From: Cyclobacteriaceae bacterium
GTDB lineage: Bacteria; Bacteroidota; Bacteroidia; Cytophagales; Cyclobacteriaceae
NCBI GenBank assembly: GCA_027533395.1
Contig: JAPZUF010000001.1
Span: 1-64,000 of the forward strand
Direction of reading: 5' to 3'
DNA length: 64,000 nt
Shown: one piece after another, positions 34,724 to 44,439 of the stretch
Numbering within the stretch: position 1 is the first letter of the stretch
How the letters are laid out: each line of letters starts with the position of its first letter
Translations under genes and position numbers: made by a program
Notes under the pieces: model-generated
Seen by the model: only the letters and a program-made list of their open reading frames with translations
What the model was told of the DNA's origin: nothing
Database searches by the model: none

Positions 34724-35380
34724 ATGAAAATTTTCAACTTTAGAAACAAACCAGTCATTGTTCAAATCGCACAAATTTTTTTGGGTTTAAACATTCTATC
34801 CATCGGATTTCTTTTTATCGCTATGTCTTTTTCTATCCTTCAAAATGGATTTGAGCAGGGATTTCAGCAAGAGAAAATATCCATTCCTGTTAAAATGCTT
34901 GGTGAAAATTCACATCAAACACAACAAATAATCGAAATAGAAAACAAACAAATTATTGTAACACCCTTTAACATTGTAGAAACCGACATTGAACTTCCTT
35001 TTTATTTTAGTTTATTAACGCCACCCTCTTATTTTACTTTCTTCGATTTATCATGCCTTAACTTACTCTTCATGCTGTCTTTTACTTTTACTTTGTTTCA
35101 AATCTTTCGTTCAATTTCTTATTCAGAACCATTTGCTATAAAAACTCTCAAACAAATCAACATCATTTCGATTATCTTAATCGTTTGGGGAATTATCCTG
35201 TTGATTAGAAACGCATATTTAGATTATTACCTGAGAGATTTCAGCAATAACACATTTGGTTTTTATACGGTATTTACAACACCCAGTAGTTTAATTCAAA
35301 CCGGCATTGTGGTTTTTATTATAGCCAATGTTTACAAGCGCGGAATTGCCTTTCAGCAAGATTCAACTTTAACGGTATAG
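34724..35380 (+). CDS. DUF2975 membrane protein 2
   Basis: A 218-residue paralogue of the previous gene with the same four-helix plan (IFLGLNILSIGFLFIAMSF, LNLLFMLSFTFTLFQIF, IISIILIVWGIILLIRNAYL, SLIQTGIVVFIIANVY) and the same tail IANVYKRGIAFQQDSTLTV. It starts 10 bases after its partner. Two different copies in one operon may form a heteromer. Confidence 0.8.
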   Translation: MKIFNFRNKPVIVQIAQIFLGLNILSIGFLFIAMSFSILQNGFEQGFQQEKISIPVKMLGENSHQTQQIIEIENKQIIVTPFNIVETDIELPFYFSLLTPPSYFTFFDLSCLNLLFMLSFTFTLFQIFRSISYSEPFAIKTLKQINIISIILIVWGIILLIRNAYLDYYLRDFSNNTFGFYTVFTTPSSLIQTGIVVFIIANVYKRGIAFQQDSTLTV

Positions 35381-35383
35381 TAT

Positions 35384-35590
35384 ATGGCCATTATCATCAA
35401 CCTTGATGTTATGCTTGCAAAACGAAAAATGCAATCAAAAACATTGGCCGAAAAAATTGGTCTTACTATGGCTAATTTATCAATTTTAAAAACTGGTAAA
35501 GCAAGAGCCATTCGTTTTTCTACACTCGAAGCTATTTGCAAAGAATTAGCATGCCAGCCAGGAGATATTTTAGAATACAAAGATGAATAA
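35384..35590 (+). CDS. Cro/C1-type HTH regulator (YozG-like)
   Basis: A 68-residue DNA-binding protein made only of the helix-turn-helix domain: DVMLAKRKMQSKTLAEKIG (helices 1-2), LTMANLSILKTGKARAIRFS (recognition turn), then TLEAICKELACQPGDILEY. The group is the one routinely coupled to DUF2975 genes. It starts 3 bases after the second DUF2975 gene, so the three are one operon; it probably autoregulates it through the palindrome at 34012-34040. Confidence 0.9.
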   Translation: MAIIINLDVMLAKRKMQSKTLAEKIGLTMANLSILKTGKARAIRFSTLEAICKELACQPGDILEYKDE

Positions 35591-35847
35591 GTAAATAGGT
35601 GAAAACTTCTGGCATTTATTGGAGTTTACTCTAACAAAGTTTTTAAAATTTTGAATTAATTGGTTCGTTTCATACGAACCAAGGCACGGAATTAATTTCT
35701 ACAATCTTGGTTGTTCGTATACTTTATTCGTGTTTAGTTCTTCGTGGCTAGGCAACCGAAATTTGAACTTTAACACGTAAACTACACTCATAAATGCTAA
35801 GCAAAAATCCAAAAAACACACCAATACAAATAACGATCAACCAACAA
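35591..35847. other. Gene-free gap
   Basis: AT-rich, convergent ends of the HTH gene and the acyl-CoA oxidase gene. GGTTCGTTTCATACGAACC at 35661-35679 is an inverted repeat (GGTTCGT / ACGAACC) that could act as terminator or binding site; nothing else is seen. Confidence 0.5.
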
Positions 35848-38136
35848 CTATTTAACAACAATCGGTGCCGACAATAGTGAATCTGGAATACCAAAAGCTT
35901 GTGTTAAGGGAACGGCTTGCTGCCTAACATCCCAACATAACTGATTCAGCGTTTTTCTGATTGCTTTGGTTTTTACTCCTTCCATGTAGCCGTTTTCTAA
36001 ATACCAACCTTTGTGTTGGTCGAGTAAATTAATAGCAAACAACTGACAAAGCTCTTGAAGGATTTTTTTGCATCCTTCATCTTTTGTTTTTTCAACCTCT
36101 TGCTGGAATTGTTCTAACACTACCCTTTCGATGTGTGCCATACCGGCTTCTACTAAATGATGTTGGCAAACATTAAAAGCATCGAAGGAATCCATTCCGC
36201 TATCGAGATGACGTTTTAACCTTTTCGCTGCGGAAGTTAAAATATCGCGCTCTCTGTATTTAAATGCACTGAGGTGAAAATCAAAATCTAAAAGATGTTC
36301 ATCTTCTGTGTTGCGTACTGCAAAAGGATTCATTTCTGTAATAGTTGTCTTCGCTTGGTTGGCTACATAGTTTAAAATACCAAATGCATTCATGTTGCTG
36401 AATTCTTGCTTAAACTCCGTTAGTCTGCTTTTTGCAACAAGTTGTAATAGAACAGTATTATCTCCTTCGAAGGTGGTGTAGATGTCCGAATCGTTTTTTA
36501 AATCATCAATTCTGTTTTCAGAAAGATAGCCTTTGCCTCCACAACATTCTCTTGCAGTTTGCAAGGTGTGCGTATTATTCCATGTTGCAAAAGCTTTTAA
36601 GCCTGCTGCGAGTGCTTCAATCTCTTGCATTTCTTCTTCAGTACGGTTTACAAAACGCTGCGTTAAGTATTGTAAAGAAAAATGCAAAGCGTATGCATTC
36701 GCCAATAATGGAATTAATCTGCGTTGATGGGTGCGATAATTAAGGATCGGCACTTCAGCTGCTCCTTCCGGACCAAATTGTCTACGCTGATCTCCGTATT
36801 GAATGGCAATGCTTAACGCACTTTTGCTGGCTGATAAGGCCGAGCGCGGAATTCCGATTCGCCCACCCACTAAAGTTCCCAGCATGGTAAAAAATCTTCT
36901 GTTGTCGCTGGCGATGGGGCTGGTAAATTTTCCTTCTTCATCTACGCCTGCAAAACGATCTAACAAATTATCGTATGGAATTTCTACTTGATTAAAACTG
37001 ATTTTACCATTATCTACTCCATTCAATCCCATCTTTCTGCCACAATCTGTAATGGTAACGCCTGGTAAAGTGTTTCCTTTTTCATCGCGTAAGGGCACTA
37101 CAAAGGCAGCCACGCCATAATCTTTACCATCAATTATCATTTTTGCGAATACTGTGGCCATGCGACCATGTAGGGCAGCGTTGCCAATGTATTCTTTTTG
37201 AGCAATTTCGTGTGGGGTGTGGATGATGAAACTTCTTTTCGCATGTTGATACGTGGCTGTAGTTTCTATGCCTCTAACGTTAGATCCATGTCCGGTTTCC
37301 GTCATAGCGAAGCAACCGGGTAATTCTAAAGTTCCAATTTTAGAAAGATACTGTCGGTGGTGTTTTTCTGTTCCGAGAAAGTACACACTCATACCCCATA
37401 ACCCGAATTGAACGCCAAATTTTACTACCATGCTTAAGTCGTGGTAACTTAATGTTTCCATTACCGTGAAATAAGCGGCCATATCAGCTTTACCGCCAAA
37501 CTCTTTCGGATAAGCAAGGGCGCCATAGCCTTGTCTGGCTAATAGCTTGCACCAGTGCAAAACTTTTTCTCTTCGTTCAGTTAAATTATCTGTATCGAGA
37601 TAAGCAAACTCAGGATCTGATAAAAACGTTTTTACTTGTTTTATTAAAGTGGCGTGTTCTCCATCTAAAATATTTTGTAGCTGTTCTATTCGAAAAGAGG
37701 CAACAGTTTGTTGTTGTTGCGTTACGGATTGCCTCAACTCAGGCACGAAATTGTAAATCAATTCGCGGCTAATCCAACCTAGTTTTTGTTCAACTTGTAA
37801 GAATGCCTTTTCAAGCTGAGTAGCTTCACCATTGAAAAAAAAACCACCTCGATTAGCTAATTGGATACCCAAAGCAAATAAAGTTGCGTCTTGCTTAGGT
37901 TGCAAAGCTTTAATGTGTTCCAGCCAAAGTTTTAAGGTATCCGTTGAGGGTGGATTTTGAGGATGAATAGCTTCAATTAAACGTAATCGTTCTTCATCAG
38001 TTAGCCACGATTGTGTATGAATCATGTCTTCTACCACTTTTACTTCGCTGGGTGTAAGCACGGCATCGGCCCAAACCGCGTAATAAAGCGGGATAAAAAT
38101 AGATAATCTGGATTGGATATCAAGTGTTGTTGCCAT
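35848..38136 (-). CDS. Acyl-CoA dehydrogenase/oxidase-type flavoprotein
   Basis: A large 762-residue FAD enzyme for the first step of beta-oxidation, making 2-enoyl-CoA. The middle part has the acyl-CoA oxidase form of the family: GCFAMTETGHGSNVRGIETTA, split as GCFAMTETGHGSN / VRGIETTA, then GYGALAYPKEFGG, and YGDQRRQFGPEG. The C-terminal half (TARECCGGKGYLSENRIDDL, DIYTTFEGDNTVLLQ) matches peroxisomal-type oxidases, including the base-bearing segment TTFEGDN. The N-terminal ~140 residues contain a TerB-like helical region (FIPLYYAVWADAVLTPSEVKVVEDM, in part: YYAVWADAVLTPSEVKVVED). Single gene on this strand. Confidence 0.87.
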   Translation of the reverse strand: MATTLDIQSRLSIFIPLYYAVWADAVLTPSEVKVVEDMIHTQSWLTDEERLRLIEAIHPQNPPSTDTLKLWLEHIKALQPKQDATLFALGIQLANRGGFFFNGEATQLEKAFLQVEQKLGWISRELIYNFVPELRQSVTQQQQTVASFRIEQLQNILDGEHATLIKQVKTFLSDPEFAYLDTDNLTERREKVLHWCKLLARQGYGALAYPKEFGGKADMAAYFTVMETLSYHDLSMVVKFGVQFGLWGMSVYFLGTEKHHRQYLSKIGTLELPGCFAMTETGHGSNVRGIETTATYQHAKRSFIIHTPHEIAQKEYIGNAALHGRMATVFAKMIIDGKDYGVAAFVVPLRDEKGNTLPGVTITDCGRKMGLNGVDNGKISFNQVEIPYDNLLDRFAGVDEEGKFTSPIASDNRRFFTMLGTLVGGRIGIPRSALSASKSALSIAIQYGDQRRQFGPEGAAEVPILNYRTHQRRLIPLLANAYALHFSLQYLTQRFVNRTEEEMQEIEALAAGLKAFATWNNTHTLQTARECCGGKGYLSENRIDDLKNDSDIYTTFEGDNTVLLQLVAKSRLTEFKQEFSNMNAFGILNYVANQAKTTITEMNPFAVRNTEDEHLLDFDFHLSAFKYRERDILTSAAKRLKRHLDSGMDSFDAFNVCQHHLVEAGMAHIERVVLEQFQQEVEKTKDEGCKKILQELCQLFAINLLDQHKGWYLENGYMEGVKTKAIRKTLNQLCWDVRQQAVPLTQAFGIPDSLLSAPIVVK

Positions 38137-38243
38137 AACGCAAAAGGGATGATTTGAAATAATTGTTGAGAACGCTTTTGTCTTCGTAATTTCCTAAGCC
38201 TATATTTACTAAACAAATTTTTGCCGTCCTTGTCTGTCTGTTT

Positions 38244-39158
38244 ATGAAGTTTTTTTTCTTTATTCTATTGCTTGGCATTTCCGGTGTTGCGGTTGCACAA
38301 CTTCCTAAAGTGGCAGGAGGCCAATTGATTCGCCATGAAAACTTCACTTCGCGCTATGTTGCAGCTCGACATGTAGATGTCTGGTTGCCCACAAACTACT
38401 CGCCTAGCAAAAAATACACGGTGCTCTATATGCACGATGGACAAATGTTGTTTGATTCCACTTTAACCTGGAATAAACAAGAATGGATGGCTGATGAAAC
38501 AGCCGCTACGCTTATTAAAACTAAGAAAGTAAAACCGTTTATTCTTGTTGGAATATGGAATGGCGGAGCCATACGCCACAGCGAATATTTTCCACAGAAA
38601 GCCTTCGAGAAACTGCCGAAACATCAGCAAGATTCTTTGTACCAAACCTTTAGAAATAATGGAGCTGGATTGTTTGCAGCACAAGTGCAATCTGATAATT
38701 ATTTAAAATTTTTAGTTGAAGAACTTAAACCCTTTATCGATAAAAATTATTCTACTTATCCAGATGCTAAACATACATTTATTGCAGGTTCCAGCATGGG
38801 TGGATTAATTTCGATGTATGCTGTTTGCGAATATCCGAACGTATTTGGCGGTGCAGCTTGTTTATCTACTCATTGGCCCGGTGTATTTACTTTAGATAAA
38901 AATCCGATTCCTGCAGTTTTCTTTTCTTATTTGAATGAAAAATTACCGAAGCCTGCTAAGAATAAATTTTATTTCGATTATGGTACAGCAACCTTGGATG
39001 CTTTATATCCGGGCTTGCAAAAACAAGTTGACGAAATTTTAACACGCAAAGGATACAATAAGAAATTATGGATGACTAAAGCCTTTCCGGGCGAAGATCA
39101 TTCAGAGCGCGCCTGGCAAAAAAGACTTTACCTACCCTTTACCTTTCTACTGAAATAA
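38244..39158 (+). CDS. Secreted esterase (Fes/IroE-like alpha/beta hydrolase)
   Basis: A 304-residue exported esterase; signal peptide KFFFFILLLGISGVAVAQ. The fold segment YTVLYMHDGQMLFDS, nucleophile elbow AGSSMGG, DYG(T) near the acid position, and the C-terminal FPGEDHSERAW with the catalytic His are all present, so the triad is complete. This group hydrolyses siderophore esters, S-formylglutathione-like or polysaccharide esters; the substrate is not certain. It precedes the next gene by one base. Confidence 0.87.
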   Translation: MKFFFFILLLGISGVAVAQLPKVAGGQLIRHENFTSRYVAARHVDVWLPTNYSPSKKYTVLYMHDGQMLFDSTLTWNKQEWMADETAATLIKTKKVKPFILVGIWNGGAIRHSEYFPQKAFEKLPKHQQDSLYQTFRNNGAGLFAAQVQSDNYLKFLVEELKPFIDKNYSTYPDAKHTFIAGSSMGGLISMYAVCEYPNVFGGAACLSTHWPGVFTLDKNPIPAVFFSYLNEKLPKPAKNKFYFDYGTATLDALYPGLQKQVDEILTRKGYNKKLWMTKAFPGEDHSERAWQKRLYLPFTFLLK

Positions 39159-39159
39159 C

Positions 39160-39852
39160 ATGAAACAACTCTACTCCCTGTTTTTTTTCTTCCTGATTTT
39201 CTCTCCAACATTTGCTCAAAAAGAAGATACGTGGTCGATAAAGGTTTATCACAATACCGATTTGTTTACTAAAAAATTTATAAGTGCAAATGGAGAAAGA
39301 AACGAAAGTGTTTTTCAGGCTAATCGTTTTTCTTTTGCCATACAATACCATGCCGATAGAAAATTTACACATGAGTTAGAAGTATTTCTTCCTGAAAGCA
39401 ATAAATCGGCTGACGAAACAAAATTTCCTTTTCGCCACAGCTTTACAGATAATCCGGATTATAAAGTAAATGTTGATGCATATGCTGTGCGTTACGAAGT
39501 TATTGAACGCATCTCTCGTAAAAATGGAAATATCACCTTTCACACAGGGTTAAGTGTTAATCCATTTTATTATAAGATTACTAACGAGCCACAAATCAAC
39601 TTTCTCTATAAAGTACAGTTTACCAATTTTGGTTTTACACTTGCACTTGCACCCCATATTAAGTTTCACTTATCCGATCGCGTGAGGTTGAATGTTAATA
39701 TCCCAATTTCAATTTACACCTTGCGTGTAGAAGAATTTAAAACAGATGACCCAGCTGTAAGTGGTCCGTCTAAGGAAGAACAAAAGGCTAATCACAGACT
39801 TTTACCTAATGTATATTCGTTAAGAGTTGGGTTGAGTTATCAGTTTAATTGA
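39160..39852 (+). CDS. Outer-membrane or periplasmic protein, unknown
   Basis: A 230-residue exported protein with signal peptide ending SPTFAQ. Alternating aromatic strands to a final YSLRVGLSYQFN, ending in Phe-Asn, look like a small outer-membrane beta-barrel. Not recognised. It is co-transcribed with the esterase (one-base gap) and overlaps the convergent rarD gene by 13 bases. Confidence 0.6.
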   Translation: MKQLYSLFFFFLIFSPTFAQKEDTWSIKVYHNTDLFTKKFISANGERNESVFQANRFSFAIQYHADRKFTHELEVFLPESNKSADETKFPFRHSFTDNPDYKVNVDAYAVRYEVIERISRKNGNITFHTGLSVNPFYYKITNEPQINFLYKVQFTNFGFTLALAPHIKFHLSDRVRLNVNIPISIYTLRVEEFKTDDPAVSGPSKEEQKANHRLLPNVYSLRVGLSYQFN

Positions 39853-40736
39853 TATGATTTTTTTAAAATCCATTTTAGATTAAAAACAACCAAAGCAATA
39901 AATACTAACGTGTAACCAAGGGCCTGCATGATGCTTACACTTTCTTTAAACCAAAACACAGCTAAGGCAAAATTCAACAAAGGATTGATATACATCAACA
40001 AACCTATAGTAGCAGCGTTAACCTGATTGAGCGCATATAAATTTAAGAAAAGCGGTATGACAGTAAAGAAAACTGCGATTAACGCTGTCAGTAAATAAAA
40101 CGAAATAGAGGTTGGGGAATCAACCACAATACCTGTTGGTACAATGGTTAACACTAACAAAGCAAAAAGAATTTGAATACCCAACACCAATAAGCGATCA
40201 AAACCTTGATTCTTACGTTGGGAAATTAAATACAAAGCATAGGTAAGAGCAGTTAAAAAACTAAAACCAAGCTCTACCCAACTGTTTAAACCAATGAGTA
40301 AACAACTTATTACGCAAAGTAAAACGGCAAACCATTGTAAGCCTGTTAAACTTTCTTTTAACAACCACACCCCCAACAAAGCCGTTAGCACCGGACAAAC
40401 CAAATAAGAAAAAGCAGCTGTCTTTACATTAATGTGATTAACAATATGAATAAATGTGAGCCAGTTAATGGTAAGCAAAGCACCACCCGCCAAGGTTAAA
40501 ACAACCAACAACCCTTTTTTACCAGAAGTTTGAAGATTGAAATGTTGGTAACTTTCATTAATAGATTTTCTGCGAAAGGCAATCAGCAAGAGAAATAAAA
40601 TCAATACTGAAAATACAATGCGATAGTATAGAATAGAACCCGGTAAATAGCCAGCCAAAGCTTTTAAAGGAATAGAGAAAAATCCCCACATGGTAAAAGC
40701 CAAAATAGCGGCCAGATAATGTTTGCTGATTTTCAT
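39840..40736 (-). CDS. rarD: EamA/DMT-family transporter RarD
   Basis: Inner-membrane permease of 298 residues with ten predicted helices in two EamA halves. The N-terminal ISKHYLAAILAFTMWGFFSIP, SILYYRIVFSVLILFLLLIAF and C-terminal GLLMYINPLLNFALAVFWFKES are typical of RarD proteins, whose substrate is not known (resistance to chloramphenicol-like compounds is reported for some). ATG 40736 is preferred to the longer frame because it puts the first helix at the N-terminus. Confidence 0.87.
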   Translation of the reverse strand: MKISKHYLAAILAFTMWGFFSIPLKALAGYLPGSILYYRIVFSVLILFLLLIAFRRKSINESYQHFNLQTSGKKGLLVVLTLAGGALLTINWLTFIHIVNHINVKTAAFSYLVCPVLTALLGVWLLKESLTGLQWFAVLLCVISCLLIGLNSWVELGFSFLTALTYALYLISQRKNQGFDRLLVLGIQILFALLVLTIVPTGIVVDSPTSISFYLLTALIAVFFTVIPLFLNLYALNQVNAATIGLLMYINPLLNFALAVFWFKESVSIMQALGYTLVFIALVVFNLKWILKKSYQLN

Positions 40737-40847
40737 TGCGGTGCGAAGGTATAAAATGCTCAGTTGAAAACGCATAAAAATTAAAACAGGTTCAGACAAG
40801 CATGAAACAAGCAATCAAATTTATTACCTTAGTAAAAATTTTTTAAG

Positions 40848-41951
40848 ATGAAGCATTTATTCCTTTTTGTATCGTTTGTTTTTCTTTTTCAAGTTGTAGT
40901 AAGTCAGGATGTAGAAAGCATCAAAAAGAAACTTAACAATGGCGATTACAAAACCGCTAAGGCAGAATTAAGCAATCTATTACAAAAAGACAGTAAGAAT
41001 AAAATTGCTTTGCAATTACGTGCCGAAGCCAAAATGGGTTTAGAAGATTTATACGGTGCCATTACCGATGCAACGCTGGCTCTCGAAATTGATTCGACTT
41101 TTGTAGATGCCTTAAATACGCGAGGCGAAGCCAAGTCTTTATTAGGTGATGACGATGGCGCTATCCTAGATTTTGATAAAGCCATAAAGTTTGCACCAAA
41201 AGCTTCGCTTGCTTACACTAACCGTGGCTTAGCAAAATACAACATTGAAGATTTGCAAGGTGCTTGTTTCGATTTTTCTAAAGCCTTAGAAATTGGTCCG
41301 CCTGATGCTGATAAATATTATAACCGTGGCGTGGTGAAAGCAGAGCTTGGTGAATTTGTTAGCGCTATCGATGATTACAACAAAGCCATCGAACTCGATA
41401 AAACAGATGCCAACTTGTATAACTTCAGAGGGGTTGCTTATTATAACATAAACGAACTTGATAAAGCATTGGCCGACTATAACCAAGCGATTACTTTGGA
41501 TGCTAAAAATGCTTTGGTCTTTGAAAACCGTGCCCTTGCCAAAAGTGCGAAGGAAGATTACAAAGGTGCGTTAGAAGATTTTAATAAAGCCATTGAATTG
41601 GATGCAGAAGATCCGGAATTACTCAACTTAAGAGGTGTAGTGAAATTCAATTTAGAAGATAACGATGGTGCTATTGCAGATTATACCAAAGCCATCGAAC
41701 TCGACCCAACCAACCCCATGTATTACGATAACCGCGCCTTGAGTTATACAGAAAAGCAAAATTATCAAGAAGCGTTAGAAGATTACACTTCTTCAATCGA
41801 ATTATATCCTACTGATCCTGAAACGTATTATCAGCGAGCCTTGGTTAAAATTCTTATTGGAAATAAATACGATGCTTGCTTAGATTTTAAAAAAGCGGAT
41901 GAACTTGGCTCTCCCGAAGCCAAAGCAGAAATGAAGAAACATTGTAAGTAA
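40848..41951 (+). CDS. Exported TPR protein
   Basis: A 367-residue protein with signal peptide FLFVSFVFLFQVVVSQ and about nine tetratricopeptide repeats of the form ADYTKAIELDPTNPMYYDNRALSYTEKQNYQEALE, given here in pieces: AIADYTKAIELDPTN / PMYYDNRALSYTEKQ. It is a periplasmic scaffold, partner unknown, and shares the repeat style of the giant TPR protein at 45323-49507. The next gene starts 8 bases later, so the two may be co-transcribed. Confidence 0.82.
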   Translation: MKHLFLFVSFVFLFQVVVSQDVESIKKKLNNGDYKTAKAELSNLLQKDSKNKIALQLRAEAKMGLEDLYGAITDATLALEIDSTFVDALNTRGEAKSLLGDDDGAILDFDKAIKFAPKASLAYTNRGLAKYNIEDLQGACFDFSKALEIGPPDADKYYNRGVVKAELGEFVSAIDDYNKAIELDKTDANLYNFRGVAYYNINELDKALADYNQAITLDAKNALVFENRALAKSAKEDYKGALEDFNKAIELDAEDPELLNLRGVVKFNLEDNDGAIADYTKAIELDPTNPMYYDNRALSYTEKQNYQEALEDYTSSIELYPTDPETYYQRALVKILIGNKYDACLDFKKADELGSPEAKAEMKKHCK

Positions 41952-41959
41952 AATTTGAA

Positions 41960-42832
41960 ATGCTTACTTACCGGCCAACGCCCGTACAGGTTATAGAAGA
42001 GGAGGAATGGAATAACGCTGGTGTAAATGTTTTAGTAAAGCGAGAAGACCTCAACCATCCCTTCGTTAGTGGCAACAAATGGTGGAAATTAAAATACAAT
42101 CTCGAGCAAGCTATAGAACTAGGTTATGACACCTTACTAACTTTTGGCGGAGCTTACTCCAACCATATTTACGCCACCGCTGCCGCAGCTAAAGAAGTTA
42201 ATTTAAAAAGTATTGGCATCATTCGTGGAGATGAGTTGAAGGAAGTTGACAATCCAACTTTGCTATTTGCTGCTTCGCAAGGCATGGAATTACATTTTGT
42301 ATCGCGCGAAGACTATCGAAATAAAAATGAAAATCAATTTCACACATCGTTAAAAGAAAATTTCGGAAACATTTTTATCATTCCTGAAGGAGGTACTAAT
42401 GCTTTTGCGATTCAAGGAACAGAAGAGTTTGGAATCAAGCTACAAGCAGAAATAGAATTTGATGTGTTGTTTGTAGCAGGAGGCACTGGAGGCACAGCAA
42501 CAGGACTTGCCTTGGCCATGCCTGATAAAAAAGTAAAAGTAGTGAGTGCATTAAAAGGTAACTTCCTAATAGATGAAATATCATCTCTGATTAAAGAACC
42601 TTTGAATAACATAGAAGTATTAAATGATTATCATTTTGGCGGATATGCTAAATACAATCAAATTTTACTTGATTTCATAGCATATTGGGATGCAAAGCAG
42701 TTGCCTTTAGAACATGTTTATACTGCCAAAGTTTTGTATGCCCTTGACAGCTTAATTAAGAAAAAATATTTTAAGGCAGGCACAAAAATTTTGATGTTAC
42801 ATTCAGGTGGATTGCAGGGGAAGTTGGCTTAA
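41960..42832 (+). CDS. PLP-dependent ACC deaminase / D-cysteine desulfhydrase
   Basis: A 290-residue fold-type II PLP enzyme that deaminates 1-aminocyclopropane-1-carboxylate or D-cysteine. The Schiff-base Lys is in SGNKWWKLKYNL; the adenine/phosphate loop is GGTGGTATGLAL; AYSNHIYATAAAAKE is the usual Ser/Asn/His region. The length is shorter than canonical ACC deaminases (~340 residues), as in D-cysteine desulfhydrase-like members. Cytosolic. Confidence 0.85.
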   Translation: MLTYRPTPVQVIEEEEWNNAGVNVLVKREDLNHPFVSGNKWWKLKYNLEQAIELGYDTLLTFGGAYSNHIYATAAAAKEVNLKSIGIIRGDELKEVDNPTLLFAASQGMELHFVSREDYRNKNENQFHTSLKENFGNIFIIPEGGTNAFAIQGTEEFGIKLQAEIEFDVLFVAGGTGGTATGLALAMPDKKVKVVSALKGNFLIDEISSLIKEPLNNIEVLNDYHFGGYAKYNQILLDFIAYWDAKQLPLEHVYTAKVLYALDSLIKKKYFKAGTKILMLHSGGLQGKLA

Positions 42833-42897
42833 TTCTCAACTTTGAGAGTAGCTAAATGGATGTTTAAGTCATTCTATTTTTTTGTTAACATCAATAT

Positions 42898-42956
42898 TGT
42901 ATGAAACAAAAATCATTTAAAAAAATGATTGTTTAAATGAAACTTGAGTTCATACA
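42898..42956. terminator. Hairpin between convergent genes
   Basis: Outer arms TGTATGAA / TTCATACA and inner arms AATCATTT / AAATGATT with A/T-rich sequence, between two converging genes; probably terminates on both strands. Confidence 0.5.
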
Positions 42957-42965
42957 ATTCGTCAA

Positions 42966-43697
42966 CTATTCTTCTCCAATCGCCTTTATACTTTTAATCA
43001 CTAAAGATTGCTTGTTTGTAGTTGTAGTATCAGTTACGACATAAGCTAAAGCTTTAAGGTATAAGCTTTCATGAGGATTTAAGATTTTATTTTTATAAAA
43101 AAGCTTAACACTATCTATTTCACCTAAATCTGCAACAGACCAACGTTGCATTGTGTTTCGTTCAAAGAAAAAGTTTTGGGTTGAATCAAAACTTATGTAT
43201 CCTTCAATAGTAAAATAGCCCTTTCTTTTATGCAAAGAATATTTTCTATCTGTAGTTATAGGTTTAAAGTTTTCATCAGTTGGTATCAATTCATCTGGAC
43301 CTCGAGAAATAAAATACATTTCCTCTGCCAGCGCTAAATGACTTTCTTTTTTTACTCTGAAGTGTCCACCCGTAGAATTTATTGTTAAGTTTTGTAAACA
43401 CAATCCTATTTCATTATTTGATACGTCTTTAAAAAAAATAAACCTACCGTTACTCATTGTGCTAGTAGCTTTTTGATTTGATAATAACTTTTCCAAAAGT
43501 TGATACTTCGTATCCACATTATTGGTACTAGTATTAAGTGTTAACTCTATTTCTAAAATACCAATTTCTGTCATCCATCTTCCCTCGTAAGTTTCCCACT
43601 CATTCGCGTCAATTTCTTTAGCGTTAAACAGGATGTTTTGCTGCTCGCTTGGCGTACATCCAAAAGATATCAATAAAATATAGACTAACTTTTTCAT
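42966..43697 (-). CDS. Lipoprotein of unknown function
   Basis: A 243-residue lipoprotein with lipobox LISFGC. No family recognised; the body is beta-rich with several Trp/Tyr strands (WETYEGRWMTEIGILEIELTLN, in part: EGRWMTEIGILEIELTL). Exported to the outer or inner membrane surface. Single gene. Confidence 0.6.
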   Translation of the reverse strand: MKKLVYILLISFGCTPSEQQNILFNAKEIDANEWETYEGRWMTEIGILEIELTLNTSTNNVDTKYQLLEKLLSNQKATSTMSNGRFIFFKDVSNNEIGLCLQNLTINSTGGHFRVKKESHLALAEEMYFISRGPDELIPTDENFKPITTDRKYSLHKRKGYFTIEGYISFDSTQNFFFERNTMQRWSVADLGEIDSVKLFYKNKILNPHESLYLKALAYVVTDTTTTNKQSLVIKSIKAIGEE

Positions 43698-43932
43698 GTA
43701 AATAAGATTTTAATAAATAGTAGTTTGCTCAATGAGTGATTTAGTAAGCCCTTATTAAATATAATACCTTTTAATTAGAAAAAGTTAGATTAATGATCCA
43801 AATAGATTTTATTTCCAATTATAAATCTAAACTACGCCTAACAATATTTCATTTGCGTATGCTATTCAAATTTCGTTTCTTAACAACATCAATTTACCAT
43901 CAACCATATCGGAAACAGAGCTCGTTGCGAGA
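43698..43932. other. Gap before ECF sigma gene
   Basis: Contains the probable N-terminal codons of the sigma factor: the in-frame stretch SETELVAR lies upstream of 43933 without a canonical start. Otherwise AT-rich, no hairpin or promoter that I can fix. Confidence 0.5.
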
Positions 43933-44439
43933 TTGCAAAATGGCGATCAGCAAGCTTTAGCTTATCTCTACGATCATTACAGCGCTGCCTTGTTTGGTGT
44001 TATTTTCAGAATTGTGAATGATAAAAATGCAGCTGAGGAAACAATGCAAGATGTTTTCTTAAAAATCTGGACCCGCATTGCATCTTACGATTCTCAAAAA
44101 GGAAAACTTTTTACATGGATGCTGAATATTGCGCGAAACGCAGCCATTGATAAAATACTTTCTGCTGAAATTACCAAACAAAGGAAAACCAAAGACATAT
44201 CGGATTTCGTAAGTATAGTTGAAAGCAATGAAATTGTTAGCCAGTTTAACGATGGCATTGGCTTGCAAAACGTTTTACAACAATTACCACCCGAACAGCA
44301 AGTGATAATAGAATATTTATATTTTAAAGGCTATACCCAATCTGAACTGTCAGAAGAAAAAAATATTCCGCTGGGCACTGTTAAAACCAGGTTGCGCATG
44401 GCCATGCTAACCCTTCAATCAATAGCACATAAAATTTGA
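43933..44439 (+). CDS. ECF RNA polymerase sigma factor
   Basis: An extracytoplasmic-function sigma-70 factor of at least 168 residues. Region 2 (LYDHYSAALFGVIFRIVNDKNAAEETMQDVF, in part: NDKNAAEETMQDVFLKIWT) and region 4 (LPPEQQVIIEYLYFKGYTQS, then ELSEEKNIPLGTVKTRLRMA) are complete. From TTG 43933 the protein starts inside the first helix; the frame is open back to 43829 and encodes S-E-T-E-L-V-A-R just before, so the true start may be an unusual codon upstream. It overlaps the anti-sigma gene by 4 bases. Confidence 0.85.
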   Translation: MQNGDQQALAYLYDHYSAALFGVIFRIVNDKNAAEETMQDVFLKIWTRIASYDSQKGKLFTWMLNIARNAAIDKILSAEITKQRKTKDISDFVSIVESNEIVSQFNDGIGLQNVLQQLPPEQQVIIEYLYFKGYTQSELSEEKNIPLGTVKTRLRMAMLTLQSIAHKI